The position numbers were made by a program, and so were the translations under genes. Below are positions 35,758 through 45,787 of a DNA stretch of 64,000 nt, in pieces. The notes beneath the pieces are model-generated. The model was not told where the DNA came from. It ran no database searches and saw only the letters and a list, made by a program, of their open reading frames with translations. The stretch's first letter is position 1; each line of letters opens with the position of its first letter. The stretch is taken from positions 1,364,001-1,428,000 of the forward strand of contig JAIXMG010000003.1 of the NCBI GenBank assembly GCA_025201345.1, read 5' to 3'. Source of the DNA: Thamnidium elegans (lineage: Eukaryota; Mucoromycota; Mucoromycetes; Mucorales; Mucoraceae).

Positions 35758-36901
35758 ACATTTTACTATATTCTCTATATTTTAATTTCTTTTTTACATT
35801 TATTTATGTTGTAATATTTTTTTTTCCCCCTCCTTTTTATTTCTCTCTTGTACACATTATTATTATTTTTCTTAACACATCTTTATCCTTCTTTTTTTTT
35901 TAAAAAAAAAAAATAAACTACTTATTTTCTGCTAAAAAAAAAACGATAATAATCACGGTTTCGTGTAGTACCTGACCAAATTACAAATAATGCGGGGTTA
36001 GTAGTCTTAAATCACATGTTAGGTTTGGAACTTGTTTCCCCAGATTTAAAGTTCTTTATTTTCCCAAAAATGACGATCATGTCAAAACCTCCCCCCCCCC
36101 AAAAAAAAGATATTTGAAATAAAATAATTTATAAACTAAATAATACTATTAGAAAGAAAGAAAAAGGTTCGATTGTTGTCTATACAACTTCTAAAGACTC
36201 GATAAAAATATCTTGCATCCTTTTTGTAAGCTTTTTTTTTTTTTAAAAAAAAAGAGTCGTTGTTAGAAACTCATCACGTTTTCCCTTGTCGGGAAAGCGG
36301 GTCAAAAAAAAAAGCAGTAGTGTTACTAGCTCCAACGCGAAAATAAAAATTCAAGTGGTTGAATGTCAACACCTCAGTTACCTGAGTTTTCATCTTTGTC
36401 GCTTGGTCCCTTCCCATGTAATACATTATGAAGGGTATACTAGATACAAGGGCCCGTCATACAAAAAAGAATGACATTGAAATAATAGTTACATCTTCGT
36501 ACGTAATAAGGTATATTTTATATCAAAAATAATAATAATAAATCAATACAAGGAGAATAAAATAAAATATACCTTTTTATCATCATGTCGCGCTTACTAT
36601 TTGATAAAATAAAATTTTTTTTTTTTAAAAAAAAAAATCAAACAATCAGGTTAGAAAATTCCACCTGTTCTTTTTACTGTGTAGCAATTGAATTAAAGTG
36701 GAGAAGCCAACAAGAATGCTTTATTCTTTTAAAAAACAAGTACCATGGGAAATTATAAAGCAGGCTTTAGGAGTAGATATATTATACCATACTATTAGAG
36801 ATGACTAACATAATGTAACCTCAATTAAGCAAACGAGTAAGAATGCAAACAAAAATCGGGAGTCTGCATGCATAAAAAACGCGAGAAACACGGCTCCCAG
36901 C

Positions 36902-36937
<36 letters not shown>

Positions 36938-38362
36938 CTAGTGCCTGGAAATCATAAAAAATCTCAATTTTCTAGAGCTTTTGTTACTTCCAATAAAACA
37001 GTGGCACAAATACACGTTCATTTATGGCTCTAAAAAATCGAAGTCTGGTTTTTTATACATATAACAAAGTCTTACGGTATATATAGAATAGAGTATATAG
37101 ATTTTTTCTGAAGCTAGACTAGGTTCTACAATCAAATTTGGTCAATTTAAAGATCTCTACTAATAGGTCCATACGTTTATTGTCCTTTCTCCAAATGTAT
37201 TTTCTTTTAGATTCAACCTCCATAGCTGTTATTTCCCATACTATGATTGAGCCAATAAAAAGAGCATTTACTTTTAGTAACTTGTATTTTTTTTTTATAT
37301 GTGTACTTGATTCTTTGATTTTATCATATATAGATCTTTTAACAGGTATTATCAATATATACACTCATGAGCACACCCGATTTAACGAAACTTTAAAAAA
37401 AAATCGCATAGAGTACAAAATGTTGTGCATTTTAATGAACACAAAATAGTTGGACTATGTTGCCATACATTAACGTAGCACGAACTAAAAAAAAACCTCC
37501 TTTCACTTTTTACTTTTTTTATTGCAATTAAAAAAAAAAAAAAGGATCTTGATATTTATGTTTATAAGAAAATTTGACGATTTTAAAGATATATACCAAG
37601 AAAGAATGTATTATTACGTTTACTTAATTATATGTTGAATATAGGTAATTAAATACTAATTGAGAAAAAATATTTCTCCCAAAATCTCTCTTTTTTTTTT
37701 TTTTTTTTACCGGAATATCCCAATCGAATTCCAAGTCGCGTAAGAAAACTTGATGAGCGCATATAGATCATACTCCCTTTTATTATCAAAACTTATTATG
37801 ATATCGGTTTTATATATCGACATTTTAAGATAGAAAACTTTTAGTTCTGTATAAATTTTGTAACTTTTTAGGATAATCGTGTTTCCCTTTATTTATCAAC
37901 AACGATATAACTAAATTGGTCTCTTTTTTTTTTTGCAATGATTACATATATCTCATTTATACGGTTATTCTCTCTTTTTTTTTCTATATAAAAAAATATT
38001 TCTTACGCATACAGTTCAAACTATGGTATGTTCATTTTTTTAAAACGGAACTTGTATCTTATCTTACATAGTCTTCTCCCACCTTCTACTTTTTTTAACG
38101 GATGTGTTTTATTTTTATGATAGGTTAGTTTTGATACAATAACTATCGAAAAAAAAGCCCATGATTCTAAGAGAAATTCATCGATATTATGTGGAGTCTT
38201 TATGATAGTCCTTGCGGGTGATCTGGGCCATCAATCTCGAAAGAAATGAAGTTTCTACAAAGCTAATCAGAGTAATGAAAATAATTAAACGAGAATGGTA
38301 GTGACTAGAGACAATTCGATATATACAGTTACACTAACACTCATACTATTATCAAAATATAG
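35758..38362. other. Gene-poor intergenic region downstream of the transporter
   Basis: It contains palindromic T(n)A(n) tracts at 35891-35913, 36231-36254 and 36615-36637, a C10 run near 36091 and an A29 run at 36904-36932. ORFs at 36286-36474 and 37119-37449 are short, overlap on both strands and look like chance. Confidence 0.5.
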
Positions 38363-39038
38363 ATGCTGACAGATTATGAAGATGAGGAAGATAAGGAATA
38401 TAAATAAGAGGTAGAAGAACGATGACATTCATATCAAAGGTTAGTGTATATTGTTGAAGATAAAAGCAAATTTCAAAGTGCTGTCTTTTCGCCCGATGAT
38501 GTTCCCAAGTTTTTTAAATAATTTAAAAAAGCTCCAAAGCCCAAACGATCATTCGTAAATACAGGTTTATATCAGATTGTGTTAGTAATATCTAACTTTA
38601 GTTTACTATATCTACTCATACTTCTATATTTCTAGATCTGTATACAATGCAATCCTTTTAAAAAAAGATAAGCATCATCCTGATTTAGATATGACTAGCT
38701 TGCACGAAGAAATGCGGAATGAGTACAAGAGTAAACAAAATAGTTATTAAGGGCATTTTCTTTCAGAGTGTCGAATAATTTAGAGAGACAATATAAATTT
38801 AAATACGAAAGTGTTATAAGTTTATACCTGTATTTTCTCTTAGATCGATGTTATCAACCTAAAAAGGGATCAGTTGAAGACCATGTTGTTTAAAATCTTT
38901 GAAAAGGCGGACAAGGAAGATATAAAAATAATTGACGCGTTGGTGAACGCGTACGTACTATAGTATATAATGTTATACTAGACTCGAACAATTACTTTAT
39001 TGTTTTAGGGTTAATGAGCTGACAAACGAGATATTATA
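38363..39038 (+). pseudogene. Decayed gene with three in-frame stops
   Basis: From an ATG at 38363 one frame reads MLTDYEDEEDKEYK, then stop (TAA 38405), EVEER, stop (TGA 38423), HSYQRLVYIVEDKSKFQSAV, FSPDDVPKFFK, stop (TAA 38519) and KAPKPKRSFVNT to a possible donor near 38565. A second coding-like block (38637-38748) contains DKHHPDLDMTSLHEEMRNEY. A third (38845-38952) contains IDVINLKRDQLKTMLFKIFE and KADKEDIKIIDALVNA, and splices to a short end, VNELTNEIL (39010-39038). Amino-acid composition is protein-like and charged across all blocks, while stops and a frame slip at the A-run near 38659 break it. I do not recognise the family. It looks like a dead spliced gene rather than random sequence. 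Confidence 0.5.
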
Positions 39039-39590
39039 AATAATATAGAAGAACGAGAACTCATAGTTAACTAATTATATTGGTCTCATTGTTCTTCATT
39101 GACATAAAGGAAACGAATATTTTTTATGGTAATCAACTAGATAAAAGCTTGTTAGTTTCCAGCACCAAAAATACTAATTCAGTAATACAATTGATAGTTT
39201 AAATAGGACAACAAACGCCTGGATGCTGGCTGTGTTACGCTTGTTGAAAGAAGAGTTAACAGTTGATTTTGTTAAAATCAAGACAGAATACAAGAAAAAA
39301 AAATATAATGCTCGTATGCTGCGTCTATCTTTAAAATCATCAGTTGATTTTAAATATCCCTCCCTTTCTCTTCTATGAAATAATAATAAAAAATAAGTTG
39401 GCTTATATATATTAAAGAAGCCTCGCCGTCTCCCACCCTTCCTTGACTTTTTCTGTTTACCTCAATACTTTCGAATTGGATTTAGGCGGCACTTGTAAAT
39501 GTCTTTTTGAGTTTGAGTTAAAAAGTTACAAAGTATTTCAATTATAGAATATTAAGACAATTATAGAAAATGTAATTTTTTAATTACACG

Positions 39591-39629
<39 letters not shown>

Positions 39630-39878
39630 GTGGGTACAACTTTAAACAAACGGCGGAAAAACAAAATTACCTGACGGGAAGAAGTTCCCCATTGTACAAC
39701 TAAATGACGACATGTACGAAACCTGAAAGGGAGTACAACAACTTTTTTTTGATGATAAAGTAATACAGTACAGAGGAATGGACCATAAATAAATAAAAAA
39801 AGTTAAGAACCAAAAATAATGAAAAATAAGGGTTATTATTTTAAATATGTTTGCTTCTAGAGATAGGTATTAAGACTA

Positions 39879-39998
39879 CTTTGTAAGTTACTCAAGAGGA
39901 CTTTATCACAGACATCTTGTATTCTGGAGTTATGGATCCTTCACTCAGAAGTGTCCCTCTCTTCGGCTCATTCTAATCTAATTGAGTAACTTGCAAAG
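39879..39998. repeat. Inverted repeat, 17-bp arms with one mismatch
   Basis: Arm 1 ctttgtaagttactcaa (39879-39895) pairs with arm 2 ttgagtaacttgcaaag (39982-39998), 16 of 17 positions, around an 86-nt centre. It may be the ends of a small non-autonomous element or a chance hairpin. I see no clear target-site duplication next to the arms. Confidence 0.6.
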
Positions 39999-41514
39999 TT
40001 TCAGTAATGTATTAGCACTATAATAAGCGATGATAGCTATTTCAGTCATCATATAAACACTGACAAACTAGAAGCGTAATAACAAAGGCCTTATCCGACT
40101 ACACACTAATCAAATATCATTTAGTATAAATAGACTCAAGTAAAGAAAACTCTGACTTGATATTAATAAATAAAACATTATAAATTACTTATCACAGATA
40201 ATTAATTTTGGCTTTAAAGATAGGTACTTGGGCATACTTTATTTACAACGAATTAAAAGAACCAACTAGAACACATTACTAATTACTGTAGAAAACTTTC
40301 ATTACAGATTATTGGTACACAGAGTTAAATACACATATAATACCATTTAAATGTAAAGTAAAAAATCATACTATTACTTCTTCTAAATCTCAATACAGCG
40401 TTCATAACTTATGCTTCAATTTTAACTTTTGGTATAATAAATGGTATACAACAACTTATTGATCTTGCTTGTGATAATTCAATGAGTATTTAAATATACA
40501 GATAATGTTTCTTTTGTAGTTATATTGACCAGTTCAGAATTTTCTTTTCTGATTTGAATGTTGACGTTCTCTTGCTCAATTAACTCGAGATACAATGTGG
40601 CTAATAATTCGAACATCGTAACCCAGTTAAATTGATTATTACAAGCGGTAGGTCCAGTATACAAATGATCAGTTGCTCTAAGAAAGACCGTATATGTTTG
40701 TATGAACATACAAATAAAATACGAAAACAAAAACAAAAAGAAAAGCAGAAAAATAATACAGAAAAGAAAAAAGAAGACCTGCTAATAAATAGGGTGTGGC
40801 GGCTTTACTTATGCGATCTATTCAATCATTGCTGATAAAAAAAAATCATTGTTCTAACTTATTTTTTGCAAGTTCCTTTTTATTTAAGAAAACGAGCTGC
40901 TATCCTCAGATATTGGTTTCTTTTTTGAAGTTCAAATAAATGAGTATTGTATGTATTTTCCACAAAGGCAAGAATAAAGTTCTATCCACTGCTACTGTTA
41001 CTTTAGTTGATATTGCTGTTATCTCAATATTTTCTGCTATGTAGCTTACTTTTAGCCGTGGATTTTTGTTAGTACTTTATTCACTATGATTTTTTGTTCG
41101 ATTTTAGATTCTTGTGACTTTTTCATATATAAAATTTTAGCCTAGTATACGTACAGGAAGTAGCGGGATTAAAGAAGTGCATAGTTCCTTATTGTTTTCG
41201 TATTAGATAGGTAATCTATTTACGCGGTTTAACTACAACAGACTGCCCGTTTTTTTTTTTTAAAAAAAAAGTCTTGATGAATTACATATTATCTCTCGAA
41301 TTGAACATAGTGTGCTTTTATAGGAACAATTGATTGGCTATATATTTTACCAAACCAAATAATCCAATCATCTCGTTTATTATGTGAGTATGGTTATGTA
41401 GCGATACAAGTAAAAGGTTAATTCAGTTCTGTATCATGATCTACGTATGATACACAGCTGCTCATATTTAAAACTGTTTCGCTATCTCTAGTCCCTTTTG
41501 TCGCGCTTCTCTCT

Positions 41515-41522
41515 TATAAATA
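41515..41522 (+). promoter_or_regulatory. TATA box of the TLC-domain gene
   Basis: A consensus tataaata lies about 31-38 bp upstream of the start codon at 41553. Transcription must start very close to the ATG, giving a short leader, unless another start site is used. Confidence 0.5.
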
Positions 41523-41552
41523 TTTACACAACCAAAGATACAAAAAAAGAAG

Positions 41553-42326
41553 ATGGAGGAAATGTTAACTTTATATCAAGTAGTTCAACAACCCATTGTG
41601 CCTATATCATTTTTGTTTAGTTTTATATTTCTTGCGGGTAGCTTTTTCTTATTCCTTCACAAGCATAAGATAGAAAATAAATCCCAGTCTAGACAACGTA
41701 GCGAAAAACAAACAAGTTGGTTCCTGACATTGATGAGCAGTTTTGTATGTACAATTGTGTCGACTCCGTTTGTGATTCAATTCTTTTATTCTGACTGTGA
41801 CATGCGATTGTTAAGTATTGATAATCAGTTCCATACGGGGTTTATCTGTTTCTTTATTACATATCTTGTACTTGACCTGCTGCTAGGAAGTATTTATTAT
41901 CGCCGACGTATTACTTTAATGACAGGATGGGTTCATCATTTGTTTTATATTTTTACTTTATTTTGGTTTTTACGGCTACGTATATCTTCTTTATTTACCA
42001 TTGCATCCATTTTAGAGCTACCTACGTTAATATTAGCAGCGGGGTCTATGGAACATGAATGGAGATCTGATTTTTTATTTGGAACAACGTTTTTTGTACT
42101 TCGACTTGTGGCACATGGCTGGATGATGGTTGCATTAAAGAGATATCACCGGATTCAGTTTATGTGGGTAATAGCTTTGATTATCTATCCACTCCATTTG
42201 TATTGGTTTTATGGTAAGCAAAAAAAAAAAAAAAAAAAAAAAAAATCATGCCACATATCCATATATGCTAATATAACAAGTTTAGGTATTATTCAAATTC
42301 AATTTAAAAAGCTGTTAAAAAAATAA
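41553..42326 (+). CDS. TLC-domain (TRAM/LAG1/CLN8) membrane protein, TMEM56-like
   Basis: Exons 41553-42213 and 42286-42326 give 233 aa. About six hydrophobic segments are visible: PIVPISFLFSFIFLAGSFFL, TLMSSFVCTIVSTPFVIQFF, TGFICFFITYLVLDLLLGSI, GWVHHLFYIFTLFWFL, FTIASILELPTLILAAGS, and FLFGTTFFVLRLVAHGWMM with MWVIALIIYPLHLYWFYG. The conserved TLC His pair (WVHH), the D-L-L region and E-L-P-T motif place it with TMEM56/TLCD-type proteins rather than ceramide synthases, which are longer and carry a Lag1 motif. It probably resides in ER or endomembranes and affects lipids. The C-terminal end FKKLLKK is basic and cytosolic. The second exon is only 13 codons, after an intron with a long A run. 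Confidence 0.88.
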   Translation: MEEMLTLYQVVQQPIVPISFLFSFIFLAGSFFLFLHKHKIENKSQSRQRSEKQTSWFLTLMSSFVCTIVSTPFVIQFFYSDCDMRLLSIDNQFHTGFICFFITYLVLDLLLGSIYYRRRITLMTGWVHHLFYIFTLFWFLRLRISSLFTIASILELPTLILAAGSMEHEWRSDFLFGTTFFVLRLVAHGWMMVALKRYHRIQFMWVIALIIYPLHLYWFYGKQKKKKKKKKSCHISIYANITSLGIIQIQFKKLLKK

Positions 42327-42457
42327 CCATTGTACCTGGAACACTATTACACAATAATAAAAAAAAAACTTGTACTTAACAAAAAAACTAACTAGCAAGA
42401 AAATTGTATTTTCTTACTATTTTTTAATTTATTTTATGCAAAAAAAAAAGAAAAAAC

Positions 42458-43214
42458 TTAAGCCTTGTAGGAGATGGTACCATCGAAACGGGCCTTGAAC
42501 CATTCTTGAGATTCTTCCTTCTTGATACGGTGGTTAACACCAACCTTAGACTTACAATGCTTTCTGCGGGAGACACGGTTACCGGGACGGCCCATGACAA
42601 CAAAGTAATCCATACCGTAAATACCAATAGAGGGATCGTACTTGATACCCAAATCAATATGTTCATCAATACCGAAACCAAAGTTACCGGTGGAAGAGAA
42701 GTTACGAGCCTTAAGTTCGTATTCCTTAACCTTTAAACCACGTTCAAGGATTTCCTCAGCCTTGGGGCCACGGACAGTAACGTGAACGGCAATCTTTTCG
42801 TTACGACGAATAGAGAAAGTACGGACGGTATAACGGGCCTTGGTGTAGACAGGAGTTTGACCAGTCAATTGTTCAAGAACCTTGGCGGCACGGGTAAGTC
42901 TATCACCAGATTCACCAACACAAATGTTGAGAACCAACTTCTCAATTTGGAGGTTTCTCATGGGGTTGACTTTAGTCTGTTGTTCAGCACTCTAATTTTT
43001 TTTTTTTATGATAAAATTAGTTTACAAAGGTACTTTTTTTTTTTTTTACATATTAAATGAGAATAAGAGAAAACATCAAATGGTCGATTGGATGGATTGA
43101 AAAAAAAAGGAGTTCTTCACGTCATACTGAATGCATATATATAAGTATTTAAAAAAAATAGTAGTTGGAAATTGGTAACTGACAAAATGTTCTCTTTCTT
43201 TTTTTTTTTTCTCC

Positions 43215-43245
<31 letters not shown>

Positions 43246-43409
43246 CTGTGCTTGGGCGTATAGTGTGGATATACCCTTTTTTCGCTCTCCATCCATATAT
43301 CGTATCCATTTTACTGTCATCTAAAATTTTCTAATCCATCCATCGTACATTCTCTCTCATCCATCATATCATGCTATTTTATATAAGTCAGTTTTTGATT
43401 ATTTACCAT
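42458..43409 (-). CDS. RPL11: Ribosomal protein uL5 (60S RPL11)
   Basis: Exon 2 is 42991-42458 and encodes [19 protein letters not shown] and all of uL5 to [14 protein letters not shown] and the stop. The initiator Met is most likely an ATG-only coding exon at 43409-43407, followed by a GTAAAT donor, with a 415-nt intron, giving 178 aa. Starting instead at the internal Met (42961) would drop ten conserved residues. uL5 binds 5S rRNA with uL18 in the 60S central protuberance. Signatures include [30 protein letters not shown] and [11 protein letters not shown]. Codons are strongly biased to GGT, GAA and AAG. The gene is head to head with RPL16 and convergent with the TLC gene (131 bp). Confidence 0.93.
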
Positions 43410-44307
43410 CGTTGTTGATTGATGCCCACGAGGATGGAAAAGAAGGATTTAACGACTGGTGCCTTCTGAGGCCAGGTTGTCCAAAAAAAAAACTACCTGC
43501 AAAATTCCTTGTTTGTTTAGAACACCGCTGATTTATCTTTTTAAATTAAGCCGTGATATGTTGAACGTTTAACACTTGCGTGTGCTTGTTGCTTAAATAA
43601 ATCAATTGGTTTTATCATGTTGTAGTATATAATAACTATATTGAAGTTTATATAACGGCTAAATACATATTTTAACCAAAAAAAAAACTTTGTAATCGAA
43701 TCAAATTACTATTTTTCTTTTCCCGTGTGTTAATACCTACTATGTATAGTCTAAGAGATATAATTGGTACCTGTCAAAAAAAAAAAAAAAAACTTCAAAT
43801 TATACGTTTAAAAAATAGGTCTGTGAGCATGCATGAGAGATATGTTGAAGTAAAGCTTTCTGTTCATTATTTTAACCGCGTTACTTAACTCAGCACTCAA
43901 ATACAAAATTACAGCTCAATTGGCTGCCACACACACACACACACATATCTTATCACTTTGTTACACCATCTAGAATGTTGTCAAATTTACGAAATGAAAC
44001 TAGAACTCTTTTTTTATTTATTTTATATATTACTTCAAAATAACACGCATATATGCTATATATGTACTAAGCGTATCAGTCATAAGGACTATTTACGTTT
44101 TAGAACAAGATGATAAACAGAAAACTGTCAAATTATATTGAGTGACTGGACACGTCCCCTCTTATACCAAAAAAAAAATGTTTGAGCCAGACCCACTGGA
44201 TTTAATTCTTTTTTTTTTAAAAATTTTTAGTGGCTTAGAGGATACTCAAGTTGGTGAATTTCCATCCTGTTCAGTGTAGTCCTCCCTCTCTCCTTTTCTA
44301 AATAACC
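43410..44307. other. Shared upstream region of RPL11 and RPL16
   Basis: About 900 bp separates the initiator ATGs of two divergent ribosomal protein genes. It holds a (CA)n run near 43930-43946 and several T-rich blocks. Divergent pairing of ribosomal genes suggests co-regulation. I cannot assign a specific factor site. Confidence 0.55.
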
Positions 44308-44578
44308 ATGTCCACTTTCGAAAAGGTAAAATTTCATCTATACAAATGTCAACCAAAAAAAGCGACTTGTATCTTTCAAAAACCCCCTTTCTAATAACGA
44401 GTATTTTTTTTTCTTTTTTTCTGTGTATAGACTATCGTAATTGACGGTAAGGGTCACCTTCTCGGTCGTCTTGCTAGTATCATTTCTAAGCAAGCTCTCA
44501 ATGGCCAAAAGGTTGTTGTTGTCAGATGTGAAGCCTTGAACGTTTCTGGTGAATTCTTCCGTAACAAGTGTATGTATC

Positions 44579-44623
<45 letters not shown>

Positions 44624-45119
44624 TTTTTTATATTCTAAATTTTTTTTTTTTTTTTGTGTTTATATAGTGAAGTACCATGCTTACCTTAACAAGCGTTGTC
44701 TCGTCAACCCTACCCGTGGTCCTTTCCATTTCCGTGCTCCTTCTCGTATCTTGTATAAGGCTATCCGTGGTATGGTTCCCCACAAGACTGCTCGTGGTGC
44801 CGCTGCCTTAGATCGTATTAAGCTTTTCGAAGGTGTCCCTGCTCCTTATGACCGTGTTAAGCGTATGGTTATCCCTGCTGCTCTCCGTGTCCTCCGTCTT
44901 AAGCCCGGTCGTAAGTACACCACCATTGGTCGTATCTCTCACGAAGTCGGATGGAAGTACCAAGATGTTGTTGCCAAGCTCGAAGAGAAGCGTAAGGCCA
45001 AGTCTTCTGCTTACTACCAACGCAAGACCGCTCTCGCTGCCATCCAAAAGAAGGCTGTTGAGTCCAAGGCTGATTCCCTCAAGGAAATCAACTCTGCCAT
45101 TGCTGCTCTTGGTTATTAA
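44308..45119 (+). CDS. RPL16: Ribosomal protein uL13 (60S RPL16/L13a)
   Basis: Exons 44308-44325, 44431-44569 and 44668-45119 give 202 aa. The first coding exon is only MSTFEK. The body has [86 protein letters not shown] and [13 protein letters not shown], which are standard uL13 landmarks. It is a structural protein of the 60S subunit. The second intron contains an A39 run and a T16 run, the longest homopolymer pair inside a gene in this window. Codon bias is strong, as for uL5 and uL22. Confidence 0.96.
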
Positions 45120-45787
45120 ATCATAATATCTACCCTCTCTTTCTTCGCTTTTCTACCATTATACATATAAAAAAAGAATTAGTAATTTTCCTCTCTAAAT
45201 AAAAATTAAAATTTACATTTTTGTTGAACATTCGTACAACTTGGTTTCTTACTGTTTGGCCTTTTTCCTCTCATTGTGCATTAATTATATATAAACTGAA
45301 CCCTCCTTTAAAGCTTAAAGACTGTAAATTGGGTTTCGTGTCTTTTGGAGACCTTTAAAAAAACATTTTAATTTTTTGATTTCGCACTGTTCAAAAGAAT
45401 TATCTTATAAAAAGTCATTTCTGATCCTCCTTGGCAGCCATAGAGAATCATTTAAACTATCGTTAGGTATTATCGAACGAAGCATTTTTAAAATTCATTA
45501 AACAGAGTGAGCGATATAAGATTGAATTCTGCAACTACAAAGTTGTTACATTACCTTAGTAAAATAATGAGGTGTAGGAAGTCTCTTAATTATTCTGTGA
45601 GACGTTTATGGTTTAAAAAAAATATAGCTATTTCACGACAATCAGAGCAATTATTCGCGAGATGTACACCGCTTAAAAAGATCGAAGTAAGCATTAAAAT
45701 TAAATTACTGCGTGAATTGATACCACTTTAAATAAATCGAAATTATCTAATATTATTACTAATTATTTATTAAAAAGAAAAACTAAT
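45120..45787. other. Intergenic region between RPL16 and the Fun30-type gene
   Basis: These are the 3' flanks of two convergent genes. A 74-codon open frame at 45507-45731 starts at a non-ATG codon and has Lys/Arg-rich content such as RRLWFKKNIAISRQSEQLFA. It may be a fragment of a dead gene. I do not annotate it as coding. Confidence 0.45.

Larger units (their letters stand above)
39039..41552. other. Intergenic region upstream of the TLC gene
   Basis: It contains an A37 run at 39591-39627, an inverted repeat at 39879-39998 (separate entry) and a T12-A9 palindrome at 41250-41271. A weak minus-strand ORF at 40479-40736 and a 39200-39310 stretch look slightly protein-like but have no other support. 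Core promoter elements of the TLC gene are at the end. Confidence 0.45.

Noticed and set aside
40479..40736. Minus-strand ORF of 85 codons
   Set aside because: Slightly protein-like, but unsupported by splice sites, promoter or recognised sequence.
45507..45731. 74-codon open frame near the RPL16 3' end
   Set aside because: It starts at a non-ATG codon, has no promoter or splice context, and lies between two convergent gene ends.
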